Part shown: positions 1 through 14,763 of the stretch, piece after piece | How the letters are laid out: every line of letters begins with the position of its first letter | Position numbering within the stretch: the first letter of the stretch is position 1 | NCBI RefSeq assembly: GCF_000213175.1 | Contig: NW_009799101.1 | Coordinates: 3,745,645-3,809,644 of the forward strand | Length of the DNA stretch: 64,000 nucleotides | Direction of reading: 5' to 3' | Origin: Neurospora tetrasperma FGSC 2508 | Taxonomy: Eukaryota; Ascomycota; Sordariomycetes; Sordariales; Sordariaceae | Made by a program: the position numbers and the translations under genes | Notes under the pieces: model-generated | The model's input: only the letters and a program-made list of their open reading frames with translations | What the model was told of the DNA's origin: nothing | The model's database searches: none

Positions 1-1142
1 TCAAGCATGCTATAGTACCGAGAGTTCAATGAACAAGTGAAATCCCTCTTGTCTCACTGTTCGTACCGTTGCCTCATGTCAAGCTTTGCTCAGCTGACCA
101 AAGACTTATTTCCCACGGTAGACATTCCGATCTGCTGATTTACCCGAGAGAACCGTCGTGGGTCTGTCTTACGGTGTATACCCCCATTGCCTTTGGCGTC
201 TCGTTTGTCATTTTTGTTGAGTTTTCAAGGTGCTTGCAGTTCAGGTATTTTGAAGTCCCTTCCCCATAACCTTCTGGTCTTGGGAGCATGCACCGGCAAG
301 TTGTCCTTAAAAGCAAGGACAATGGAGGCCGCATAAGGCAGAATCGCTAGGCTTTTAAAAGATGTCGTTACAAATTCGACCTTCTGCGAACAGGCCCTGA
401 ATCGCACTGGCATTTTCTCACATGGCAAGGCGCCACCGATGATGCACCTATTGCGGAATGCGGAGACGATGACGCTCATGCTCTGGAGAAGTGAGGGCTT
501 TCGAATTCAACCTGGCTTTCGAGTTCACGAGACTTGGACCCTCGCATGTTGAAAGCTTGCGTGCATTGAACGTAGTGCCTGGTGTGTCCATTGAGTCGGA
601 GGTGATCGTTAGGCACCTGTCCTGCGTTGACCGTCAAATGCCTGGGGTGGGCGGTAATACAATTGCAGAAGCCGCGGACTGGTGCCTCTTGCATGAGAGA
701 TTTCACCCCGTGGGTTCCATATCCTCCGTCGTTGGCTCTTGCAGATTGGCGGCCGGTGGTTCGGTGACAGACGCTTGACAACCGACAGCGTTCCATTTGA
801 GATTGGGGGAAAATTGATAGCGAGAGACGGGAATCTTTTCTTAAGTTCAGGCCCGGCCTTGGAAGTGGAAGTCTTCCCCACCGCTCAGGAGGAGTCCATC
901 CCGTCAGTCCGAACGACCTGGGACCGACGGGGAACAGTGAGGGGCACCCACGGGCCACGCCAGCCCAATGCCCTGACAACGGGAAAGGTGGGGCATGTCG
1001 TTTCCTATTTGAGAAAAGACAACATCGGACCCTCCACTATCGATAGCGGCAAGAGCCTCACACAACTTTATGACTGCAACGCGTAGTCCACCAACAACGA
1101 CAACCACTGCACGCCATCAACTCACCCAGCAAGTGAAAAAGC
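1..1142. other. Left-edge region, no gene recognised
   Basis: The only open frames are short, overlap on both strands and resemble no family I know. The stretch probably contains the promoter of the kynureninase gene that starts at 1143, and its left part may belong to a neighbour outside the window. Confidence 0.5.
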
Positions 1143-2701
1143 ATGAGCACCGCAGCGGTTCAAGACGCCCGGAAGCAGGCTGAGGCTCTGGACAATGAGG
1201 ACTCTATCGCCTTCGTCCGTGATGAGTTCAACATTCCTACTAAGGCCCAAATAGCGAGCTCCCGCTTGGCCGACTCTCACCCAGGTTTGATCGCCAATCA
1301 TGAACAAGAGAAGTCCCGCTGAGGCTCACCAAGATGGGGGCTAATGCTCGGTTCTAGCCGCCTTGCCAGCGTCTGAGGACGATGCCAAGTGCATATACCT
1401 CTGCGGCAATTCGCTGGGTGTGCAGCCCAAGAGAACCGTCACCCGTCTCAATCAGTATCTTACCACATGGGCCACTCAAGGAGTGCAGGGCCATTTCAGG
1501 CCTCTTGAAGAGTCGCCTCTCCCGACGTGGCTTGACGCCGATGCCAAAGCTGCAGAGCTTATTGCGCCCGTCGTCGGAGCCAATGTGTCCGAGGTGGCTG
1601 TCATGCAGACCTTGACTGCCAACATTCACCTCTTGATGTCTGCTTTTTATCGCCCCGATATCAATGGTCGTCACAAGATCATTCTGGAGAACAAGGCTTT
1701 CCCTAGTGACCATGTAAACAACCCAATCCTATCGGGTGTCTGTCAGACTGGGAGCTGGATGACTGACAGAAGAGTTATAGTTCGCGGTCGAAACCCAGAT
1801 TCGTCATCATGGCTTGTCAACTGAAAAGTCCATGGTTCTGATAGAGTCCTCCTCCAAGGACAACATCATCAGCACCGAAGAAGTCTTGTCCGTGATTTCG
1901 GCTCATGCTGACACCACAGCTCTCCTGCTGCTGCCTGGTATCCAGTATTACACGGGTCAGCTGCTTGACATTCCCGCCATCACAGCTTTTGCCCATAAGC
2001 ACGGCATCTTCGTCATCTGGGATCTCGCCCACGCGGTAGGTAACGTACCACTATACCTCCATGACTGGGGAGTAGATGCGGCGGCTTGGTGCAGCTACAA
2101 GTACCTCAACGGCGGGCCTGGATGTATCGGCGGTCTCTTTGTTCACACCAACAACAGCGTCGTAGCCAAGGAGATCACGGATGAGAAACCGGAGGAGGGC
2201 TACAATAACCGCCTTGCGGGCTGGTGGGGCAATGACAAGAAGACGAGATTTGTCATGGCCAACAAATTCCACCCCGTGGCGGGCGCGGCTGGCTTCCAGT
2301 TGAGCAACCCCAGCATTCTAGATATCACCAGCCTGAGCGCTTCCCTGGAGATCTTTCAGGAGGCTGGCGGCATGGAAGCGCTGAGGAGCAAATCCCTCAA
2401 GCTGACCAACTTCCTTGAAGCTACTCTCGGTCACATGAAGGAGGAAGACCGCGCTCACTTCCGTATCATTACCCCTTCCAAGTCAGAGGAAAGAGGCGCC
2501 CAGCTGAGTCTCATGCTCTCCGACGGGCTCCTAGATACCGTCATGAAGGAGCTCGAGGCGCGCGGGGTTATCGTTGACGAGCGGAAGCCCAACGTCATCC
2601 GGGTCGCACCGGCCCCGTTGTATAACACATTCAAGGACTGCGTACTGTTCGTAGAAGCCTTCTCAGCAGCACTGGAGGTGGCCAAGCAGCACGCACTTTA
2701 A
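1143..2701 (+). CDS. BNA5: Kynureninase
   Basis: Kynureninase is the PLP enzyme that cleaves kynurenine or 3-hydroxykynurenine to anthranilate or 3-hydroxyanthranilate plus alanine, in tryptophan breakdown and de novo NAD synthesis. Three exons fit: 1143-1284, 1358-1713 and 1781-2701, with GT-AG introns of 73 and 67 nt, giving 472 residues, normal for the family. The PLP-lysine motif [11 protein letters not shown] places the Schiff-base lysine near residue 273. WDLAHAVGN upstream carries the aspartate that contacts the cofactor, and FPSDHFAVETQ is restored only when intron 2 is removed. The start is the first ATG in frame with the conserved N-terminal segment [10 protein letters not shown]. 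Neighbouring genes are unrelated, so no pathway cluster is indicated. The family call is firm; the symbol follows yeast usage. Confidence 0.95.
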
Positions 2702-5427
2702 GTGACTAGACCATTGCTTTCGTGTATATAAAGTCACATGCTCCGTTATGTTTTTCCCTCCCGCCTCCCGAATCTGTGAATAATGGAAACATGACCTGGC
2801 CAGTCGGGCAACTTGTTGCAAAACCTATGCAGGTTTAGTCGACCCCGCAAAATGATGAGCGAGTAAGAGACTGGTTCCAACTGTTCGAGAACCGCGTGTG
2901 TGGCTTCCTCGGGCGGCTAAAATGCATCCGGATGCCTGGAACGAGAAGCATGAAATTCCGGAAAGCACACCGAGCACATGGACAGACAACCTTACGTTTC
3001 TGTAAATACTGTTGGTGGCTAGGTCTATTCAGGAACAATGTAGTTATCGTTAAGTACATATGCCATGTTTCGGTACTTGTGGTCCCTGGCCAGAGATGGA
3101 TATAATAACCGTAGACCATCAGAACTGACCAACTGCCATGTTCAGGGTTAACCTTTATCTTCACTGGACTCCATTATTATTGAGTTCAAATCTACTTTAC
3201 GGACCAAGCATTGATTTTTCAATTACTCTAGTCATATCCCTTTGTGTCCGAAGCTCCAGTCGACTTCCACTGCTGTCATGAAGTCGAACGCCGAAATTTC
3301 GACGTAAGATACTATCCATAACATTACGATTCTTGTCCTTATATCCAGATATCATTATGACCTCCCATCATGAACCCAGATGGCCAAGCCAATATCCATG
3401 AATCTTAATCAAGGACAGCATCTCTACACTAGCGAACTGACAAAAGTCACAATGACAATATGGTCTCTGAGAAAATTGTACTACAGCTGAGGTCCTGGTA
3501 GCTTACATTTTCTCAACTATTGACTCTCACATACCCTAAAGCAGTCGTTCTTCATCCAACAAGAAGTCAAAGATTGCACACCAGTCATCCTCGTCGTACT
3601 TACCTACTAACAATGGGGCGACGCATAACTCGCAACTCGTATCATAGCCAACAAGAAGATCACAGTGACATTAAGTACATGATCGACGTATGAAAATTGA
3701 TTAAGGTCATATACAGTCTGGAATGTCGGATCTCCGTAGTTTTTACGGCACCGAGCCATCACAACCCATAGAAATGACGAGACTACCTCTAGGATACATA
3801 GGGCTCGCTTATCATTCTATTCTCTGTATAGTATATAGTATCCTAATCATCACTTACTTTGCCACCGGAATTTGAAACATAACCTCGATTTAGGCATTCT
3901 TCGTCAGGCAAAACGTTGGTAGTCGGACATTGTCATCCATAGTTCGACACTGACACGTCCATGTGGTACAACAGAAGAAGCGCGCGGTTCCACGACATTG
4001 CACTTGTGAGCATGCACAATCCTTCCCCGGAGTCGAACGGAACCGCTAAACGAGCTAAGAGTCGGAGAATATCAAGTAATGGTATGATAACCAAAAACCC
4101 AAAAAAATGTCCCAAGGCTGTGTCTCAGCTCTCCACAAGGTACGTTAGTTAGTCTGAAGCGAGTTCCGGTCACTTGGTCTCGTCGTGGCAATAAGATAAC
4201 GAGTTTCTATTTACTGACTAGGGAGCAAGTACACTAAAGAACCAACTTTGCCATCCTCTTCGACGTCCTGTCTACTCCAGGGATACCTCGACCCTCAATT
4301 GGGACCTTTTCATGTCACTTGTGATGGGCCTAGACTTGCATACTTGCCTCTAAGGCCCTGATCGGCTGGATGTGCTTCCGTCGAGTACAGAGGGTTTTGG
4401 AGAATATTTAGGCGTTTGGTTACAATGCAAATGGATAACCTCTTCTTTTACCAAAGTCGCTTTCCTTCATTCGTCGACGCCCGGACCTTTTTTTTTTTAA
4501 AAAGGCGTCTCTGCACTCGCATTCGCCAAGACTCAATGTACCGATTGATCCACCTACTCCACCTCTAAGCTAAACACCAATTAAAATTATAATTCAGTGT
4601 GTGCTCGCTCCTTCTTTAGTCCTTTTTTGGCGGTTCGAACAAGAGGCTCCAGACCACGTTACTAAGAAAGCACACAACAACCGAGCACACAACAACGATA
4701 CTTTCTCTTCTACCCCACCCAACTCCACACTTCCCAAGTACCTAAAACTGTGTGCTCCTACCCCAAGCACATCCAGCCGATCAGGGCCTAAGCGTGAAGA
4801 TCCGTTCTAGGTACCGCTACCGCTTTTTGTGACGGAAGGCGAGATACTACCACGGGTGTGTCGTGTGACCTTTGGAAACAAGAGCCAAGTGTCTTGAAAG
4901 AAGGATGGATATGGTCGCTGGGACTTCTCACTGTTCTTCCAACAAAACTGGCATCAGCTCTGAATGGCCGTGCTAATGTAGTCAGGTCAACTCTGAGAAG
5001 CGGGCAACGGGCCTATTTTCGGACATCAGTTTACACGATACCATTCACATGGCACAACTGCTTTGGATCTGCCTGACGTCAAATTGGTCTGGTATCATTT
5101 CATATCTTCTGTCCGTGCAGTGCTGTCCCATATCTCAGAGACAACTAATACGATGAGAGGCCAACGTCTTGGCCTTCCTCATCACAACGCCGTTCCCGTC
5201 CGTTGGCTGTATGTGTATGTCCAGTGGTAGTAGATGCTTGGTCTGCGTAGTGTGTGCCTTGACAAGCAAGCCGCGTTTGTATTTTCACTAGCCTGGATTG
5301 GTTGCTAGCAGAAAACCCGCTGACCAAAGAAAGCAGAACCCATTTCCCGTTGAGACCGCCTTGAGATGCTCCCAGAATCACACATGACGAAAAAAGTGCC
5401 CCCTTATGACGATGAAGACAGGAAGAT
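2702..5427. other. Intergenic region, no gene recognised
   Basis: About 2.7 kb between the kynureninase and eL32 3' ends. It is moderately AT-rich, with no open frame above about 110 codons and none recognisable. I see no terminal repeats or transposase remnant. A short poly-T/poly-A stretch lies near 4490-4503. Confidence 0.5.
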
Positions 5428-6320
5428 TTAGACCTCGGTGGTAACCTTGGCCTTGGCGTTGGTGACCTTGACGGAGAGCTGCTTAGCGCGAGCAATGATC
5501 TCGATGCGCTTGCGGGAAGAGACGTTGTGGGCGATCCTATAGTCAAGCATATTAGCGACAGTCCATTGCATCGCCCTTGCTCGTTGCCTCCATTGTCCAT
5601 TGAATATCGCGAAAGCGACTCCACGATCCCGAATCCGACTAATGTCCCCAAGAAATGAATGGATATCGATGTAACGTACTCAGCAGCGTAGGTCTTGTTG
5701 TGCATGAGGAGGAGCTCGACATCCTTGACGTTGCTGACGAGGAAAGCCTTGTGGCCGGAGGGCATCATGTGGCGGGTCTTCTTGTTGGAGCCATAGCCGA
5801 TCTAGAAGCGCGAAACAAGTCGCGTTTGGTTAGCCGTTTGATCGATTTGAACTTCCCAATCGTTTTCCCAACGATCACCCGCGGAGCGTCTCTGTCCAGG
5901 GGCTTGGGACAATCCAATCCTGCGGTTCCCGTCCAGATTCGCTCCGTCTTCTTCCACCACCGGATTATGGCCAAACGTACCGAGGGCATAGCAAGAGTGC
6001 CCCTGAAGCGACGGCGGACGCGGTTATCGATACCCTTGGGCTTGCGCCATGCCGAGTCCACACGCATAAAGCGATCACTCTGGTGGCGCATGAAGCCCTT
6101 AGAGCCTGTTCACCAATATTTCGTCAACATTCTAGTTCCACTGGTATTCGCATCGCTCTTTCGTCGATTGTTGTCGGGAAACGGCGGTGATGGAGTTGTC
6201 GGCCCTCGAGCTCGAGCAAGCAAGGGGATTTCTATTTTTTTTCTCGTCGGCTGGAGTCGCGGAATTGAGGAAAAACGTACGCTTCTTGACGATAGGGACG
6301 TGCTTCTTGGCGGCAACCAT
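5428..6320 (-). CDS. RPL32: 60S ribosomal protein eL32
   Basis: Structural protein of the large ribosomal subunit. Four exons read on the minus strand: 6281-6320, 5981-6105, 5680-5801 and 5428-5536, all with GT-AG introns (175, 179 and 143 nt). They join in phase to 131 residues, the usual fungal length. Recognisable segments are [14 protein letters not shown] at the N-terminus, RHQSDRF and [15 protein letters not shown] in exon 2, and [18 protein letters not shown] spanning the exon 3/4 junction. Many early introns are typical of fungal ribosomal-protein genes. A TTAGGG element lies about 155 bp upstream of the start at 6477-6482 and may act in ribosomal-protein co-regulation. Codon choice is strongly C/G-ending, as expected for high expression. 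Confidence 0.97.
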
Positions 6321-7502
6321 CTTGAATATGCTGTTAGAATTGCTTCGTTACTGAGAATACGATTGAACGAGGGTGCCTACCTTGACTGTCTGTTATCGAG
6401 TGATGGGGGACTGTTTCGGCGGGCAGCGTCACGGCGGGACCTGGGGAAAAAAATCGAGAAAGTGTAGCTGGTGGGCTTAGGGCTGTGCGAAATTGTTAAG
6501 GCGAGGCTTGGTACGCAGCTGTGATTCGCCAAAGATTTACTGGTGTGGGTCACCATCTGGGTGGCAGTTGTAAATCTTGGCAGTCAAGCCGCACCTGGAG
6601 ATAGCACCCAGCCGTCCGAGACCATCTCAGGAGCTGCCTCCCTCTTTCTTTGTACGCAGTGCATCTCGCCGGCCACAATTCTATTACCAACTATGGACTG
6701 CACTTTCGATTCGGAGTCTTTATGGCATACATAAACCATTTTACTGAACTAACACGGAATGTGCTGGGTCGCTGTCATTCTTCGGCATTCGTGACCCGGG
6801 AACTGTATCTTGATGAGAGTTTCAACCTCCTAGAGGTAAAACCAAACGCATTGGATTACATGGATCCACTCGGGCGATACGCATCATCGTTCACAGTTCA
6901 GCAATAATAATGGGAATGTTTGACACAACACGCAAATACATTTACCCCGATTCACTATCAACCAAACTTTATCCATCCGCCATCATATCGCTGGGTATTG
7001 AGTATACACACAAGTCTATGTGTCAAGTCTAAATGATAGGGCTGATTCTGCCTGCTTGATGGGCAATACTGCTCGACGTCTAAAAGCATGCTTGCCTCAC
7101 TAATGGTCGCTCAAGATGTGTAGAAACGGCCATTGCTCCATGTTGACCAAAAACCTCCAAACCTGCCACGTCCTATGATGGTGTGAGCAAATGGCCTGCC
7201 GGATAGGAACTTGTAGTTCGCTTATCCAACCAGGCTAGGCCATGCTCCCAAGCATACTACTGGACCGCCGCCCTGCAACAGAGCTATATGGACCGCAAAA
7301 GGTTTGAAGAAAACGGCTACCCTGGTCGTGCGTTTCTCGGTGTGGCAGCTGGGCGACTGTCAAGTCCTGGACTGTCCCACTCGTTCCCAGCCACCCACGC
7401 CGAGTTCGATACTTGGCGCGTTGTGCTCGTTGAGGGACGATGGCGACGAGGACTTTGTCAATGCTCTAGGTATATAGCACTCCCTCCAGAGTGTGTGTTT
7501 CC
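6321..7502. other. Intergenic region: eL32 promoter and YDJ1 3' flank
   Basis: No gene is recognised between the eL32 start and the Hsp40 stop. The short open frames here have no family resemblance. The part next to 6321 is the presumed eL32 promoter. Confidence 0.5.
6477..6482 (+). promoter_or_regulatory. TTAGGG (telobox-like) element upstream of eL32
   Basis: The sequence reads GGGCTTAGGGCT at 6473-6484, about 155 bp before the eL32 start codon, which lies on the opposite strand. TTAGGG-type boxes are known binding sites for Tbf1/telobox factors in ribosomal-protein promoters of several ascomycetes. The hexamer alone is common by chance; its position and the second example at the uS13 gene are the support. 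Confidence 0.4.
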
Positions 7503-8478
7503 TTACTGGGTAGCGCACTGAGGACCAGCACCCTCGTCTTCGTCATCATCCTCCCAGTCATTGCCGTAGCGCGGGTCACCTTGGTGAGCGCCCATCTAGG
7601 TTCAAATGTTAGCCACAGCTTCTGTCCTTACATATTTGAAAGATCATCATACCTCTTGGATATCGGCACCAGATTCGTATTCAACGTCATCGATCTCCTC
7701 GGCCTCGATTGGCTTGGGCGGAGGAGGTAGGAGCTTCGCCAAAGCGTCGTACTGGCTGTCGTCCTGCAACCAACCATCTTCAGGGAACTCGATCTTCACA
7801 ACGAGGTACAGGTCGCCCTTCATATCACTTTTCTTCACGGGCATACCCTCACCGGGGACTTTGAGGACATCGCCGGGACGGAGAACCTTGCCACGAGGGT
7901 GGTTGATGTGGATGCCTCTGCCGTCAAGGTGCTTAACGACGACACGTGAGAAGCCGCTCAGAGCCTCGATAAGGGCAACGTTGAGGTCGGCTGAGAGGTC
8001 ATGTCCGATGCGGGTGAAGACGTCATGGGGCTCCTCGACAAGGTGGAAGATGAGGTCTCCTGGGGCCTGGTCCGGAAGCTGGTCCGCCTCTCCTTCCAGG
8101 ACGATCCTATCGCCCTGCATGGAGCCGGGAGGGATGTAGAGCTCGAGAGCCTTGGTCTCCTTGCAAGTCCGCTTGCCCTTGCACTTCTTGCAGCGGTCCT
8201 TCTCCTTATAGTGCATACCAGAGCCAGAGCAGTGATCGCAGGGAATAACAACTTGACGAGCCATGTTGGGGCCGATGGACTGGTAGGCCTCTACAAGACC
8301 GCGACCCCTGCAGCGCTCGCACTTGTTGGGCTTTACGTTCTCCTTAGCACCGGTGCCCTTGCACTGGCGGCAGACAACCTGTTTTTCGGCAGCGAACTTG
8401 ACAGTCTTGCCCTTGTAGAGCTCCTCGAGCGTAACCTTGTAGGGCTGCTCTTCATCTGGGCTGCGCTTGGGGCGTCTA

Positions 8479-8513
<35 letters not shown>

Positions 8514-8981
8514 GAACATGGCAGCAAAGATATCATCCATGTTGGCGCCATGGCCGCCGTGGCCGCCTCCCCTTGAGGGATCGAAAGCAGCCATACCGTG
8601 GACGTCGTACATTTCGCGCTTCTCTTCGTCACTAAGAATCTCGTACGCCTGGGCGATGGCCTTGAACTTGACTTCGGCTTCGGGGCGCTGGTCCTCGGGG
8701 ACCTTGTCCGGATGGTGAATCAATGCGAGCTGGAGATCGAAGAGTCAGCACAACATCTAGGAGCTTTTAGACAGGCAGTTGTGTGCGTGGTGATTTAGCC
8801 CACCTTGCGATAAGCCTTCTTGATGTCATTCGGGCTGGCCGACTTGTCGACGCCGAGGATGGCTACACGAAGCGAGTTAGTACATGCCGAAACAGATTGC
8901 CGGTATTGCGGCCAAATGGTATTTAATGGCGGGCATACCATAGAGATCGAGGTCGCCCTCGTCGCCGCTGCTGCTGCTCAT
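7503..8981 (-). CDS. YDJ1: Type I DnaJ/Hsp40 chaperone, Ydj1/Mas5 family
   Basis: Cytosolic co-chaperone that stimulates Hsp70 ATPase and delivers clients. Exons 8939-8981, 8804-8862, 7653-8729 and 7503-7595 join to 423 residues (yeast Ydj1 has 409). Domains in order: a J-domain (residues about 12-75, HPD at 40-42, split by intron 2), a GM/GGH-rich linker with repeated GMGGMGG near residues 107-117, and a zinc finger with four CxxC repeats at about 154-221 ([31 protein letters not shown]). The substrate-binding C-terminal domains follow. The last exon encodes an acidic tail ending CATQ, a CaaX box of the farnesyl type as in Ydj1 (CASQ), implying membrane association. The start is the only ATG ahead of the [13 protein letters not shown] segment. 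Class and orthology are clear. Confidence 0.96.
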
Positions 8982-12389
<3,408 letters not shown>

Positions 12390-12749
12390 AACACAAAGGC
12401 AAGGGCTTATGGCATGTAAAATATCGGTGGTTTTGGGCGGATGGCTGTAGCTGTTGTGCCATGTATTACTATTTCTTGTTTGGATTTGTCCATCTAGTAT
12501 TCCATGGCTAGTCCCTAGTTGTCTCTTCTCTTGGAGAAAAAGGGCGTTTGTTGACTATCATCTCCAGTCCGTCCATGCGGTCCTGTTGTCCCTAACGATT
12601 GTCATGCGCCTCCATAAATGCTCCCTGGGACTCTCTAATATGGGGATATCTCTTTGGTGCTACCCATGGTGGCCTAATCGCATTTCCTTCCGTTCCAGAT
12701 ACTCGCGCAATGATGTTCACCCTTGTCCTCACCGCAGCATCCAAAAATA
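12390..12749. other. Convergent 3' flanks of MSE1 and CSN5
   Basis: 360 bp between two convergent stop codons. It is presumably both 3' untranslated regions. No further feature was seen. Confidence 0.6.
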
Positions 12750-13847
12750 TCATGGTTTTTCAGGCTGGACACCCTCTGCCTGCCCACGACAGCCACAGCC
12801 AAACACCTTGCCTTTGACGTCCGTCGCCATCAGTCCAGACCTCTCCTTTGCAGCAATCTGCTTCACTTCGCTGAGCAATTTCTCTATGTTTTGATCGACC
12901 GCATCACTCTTAGGACCTCTTTGCCCAGTCGCTGAGAGCATCTCCAGCGATTTCGACGCCTTCGAAATGCGGGATCCCAAATCCACCATTTGGCTGCTCG
13001 TGTAGTCCCTGTTGGTAAGCAGCGGGTTCTGGGCCAGCGTCTGCACCCAGTACTTGTTCCACAACGTCTCCAACAGCTTGCTATCGAGTGTGCTCTTGAA
13101 GTGCTCAACGTCGAGCGCGTAGTATCGATGGCTATGGGCGCCAAAATCCTCCACCTTGTTCAGAGGGACGCTCTGTCCATCACCCGTTGTCGTGTTGGTT
13201 GCCGCGGGAGGCTTGATCCCTTCTGGAATCGTCCTAAACGCGCCGATCTCAACCTTGTTCTGGCTTACTGTCCTGTCCGGGTCGATCACCACTGCGACGA
13301 ACGGCTCGTTGAACTGCTGTTGTAGGGATTGGGTGCCGACGTCGATACCGCTTAGCCAACAGCCATAACCTGGGTGTGAGTGGTACCACCCGATAACGTT
13401 CTCAAGGCGGTTCTCCTCACGGCAGAGACGGAGATACTCGACCATGTACTCGTTCGCTTCGTCCTGGGCGTTGACGCGGGTTTCTGTGCCCTCTACCGGT
13501 AAACGATAGGCGTCGGTAATGACCATGGTGCTGCCCTCAATGTAGCCCTGCATCATACCCATGACCTCGAGATTGCCGCCGGAGCGGGCGTGCATGACCA
13601 TCTTGATCATGGCAACGGAGGAGATGCGGACGGTTTTGAAGTATTTGTAATCGTTGGTCCATGGTCGCGAGTTGACAACGGCTTTGTGGGCTTCTGAGTC
13701 GTAGGCGTAAAGAGCATCGCGTTGGACGTCCACGAGGCCGGGATTCGGTGGCAGCTCTATAATGGGGATCAGAGGTTAGCTGCCGTGGGAAGCTAGATAG
13801 TGGCACACAAACGTTGATCACTTTGCGCCCACAGAAAACTTACCCAT
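12750..13847 (-). CDS. RRI1: COP9 signalosome subunit 5 (JAMM deneddylase)
   Basis: Catalytic subunit of the COP9 signalosome, a zinc metalloprotease that removes NEDD8/Rub1 from cullins. Exon 1 (13844-13847) holds only ATGG; an 87-nt GT-AG intron follows; exon 2 is 12750-13756. The product is 336 residues and starts [20 protein letters not shown]. The JAMM metal site is complete: Glu near residue 65 ([10 protein letters not shown]) and [16 protein letters not shown], with His 127, His 129 and Asp 140. [12 protein letters not shown] is the conserved core that separates CSN5 from Rpn11. The C-terminal half matches the CSN5 tail region that docks on CSN4 and CSN6. The product would work alongside the F-box proteins of this window through cullin-RING ligases, but no physical clustering with other CSN genes is seen. 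Confidence 0.95.
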
Positions 13848-14763
13848 CGTGGTCAAACGGTTGCTCTCGCCGTGCTATTGTAGGGTAGCTTGGGGTATAC
13901 GCGAAATTTCGGGTGGAATTTCGTGATCCTTTTTGAAAATTGGCCGTGATAGATGTTGTGAGAGGATCGGATAACTGTATCAGACACAATCGAAGGAAAG
14001 TAGCAGTGTCTGTCGCGCTGGTGATGTTGTGTGTAACAGGCAACGAAACATTCCAACTAAGCAAGCTGCAAGCATGCTGAGGCGAAAGCTTGATTGCGGC
14101 AGGCGGGCAGTGGCATTCGGCCTCATGTGGGTCAATTTATGGTGGGGGTCCAGCCTGCGATGCGGGGCCCGGGGGTTAGTGAAGCTGATAAGCTTCTGGC
14201 GCCGCGGCAATCAGCCATCAAGGTTCTAGGTACTGTGCAGGCATCTACCTACCTATCTATAAACAAAACAACAAAAAGCACTTCGTAGGCCGTGGAGCTC
14301 TCGACATCGAAGCCCTGCCGGGCGATGTCATCTCCTGACTCGGTGTACCAAACTGATGCACCAGCGGAGGAAGGGCCTTGTGGGTGACATGACCTGAGGA
14401 TGGTAGTTGGAGAGCTGACAATGGGAAGAAGATACGAAAATAGGACTCTGTAGGTAGGTAGTGTTGCAGCCGGGACAGCATCATCTCTCGCCATGCCTCA
14501 TATAGCATTACAGTAAATCTCACAGTCGCACATCATCAAAAGACCAACCGAGACGCATCTTCCAAAATCCAGACGTCAGCTTTTCAATTATCAATACTAC
14601 GGCCGTTCCTGGGAAGCCTACGCCAGGTAGCCGTGTTGTATCCACATATATGTCTCGTCCATCAAGATGCCCGTTTTCTTTCCCCTGATACCGTTCCACA
14701 GCCCTTCGCGCATTCAACCTTCTCCATGTGCATTCCAACCCAGTCTCCGTTCCGTACACACCT
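13848..14763. other. Intergenic region: CSN5 promoter and TYR1 3' flank
   Basis: 916 bp without a recognised gene. It has a few direct CTAC/GTAG-type short repeats (near 14247 and 14451) but no larger element. Confidence 0.5.

Noticed and set aside
476-979. 167-codon minus-strand open frame near the left edge
   Set aside because: No recognisable motif, overlaps other frames of similar size, Arg/Pro/Ser-rich chance composition.
2835-4800. AT-rich stretch considered as an RIP-mutated transposon relic
   Set aside because: Composition is only moderately AT-rich, and I found no terminal repeats, target duplications or degraded transposase/reverse-transcriptase motifs. A RIP index calculation would decide.
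5074-5081. Perfect CRE-like TGACGTCA
   Set aside because: Lies downstream of eL32's stop and far from any start codon; one such 8-mer is expected by chance.
8001-8576. 191-codon open frame opposite the Hsp40 gene
   Set aside because: Antisense shadow of exon 3, explained by codon bias of YDJ1.
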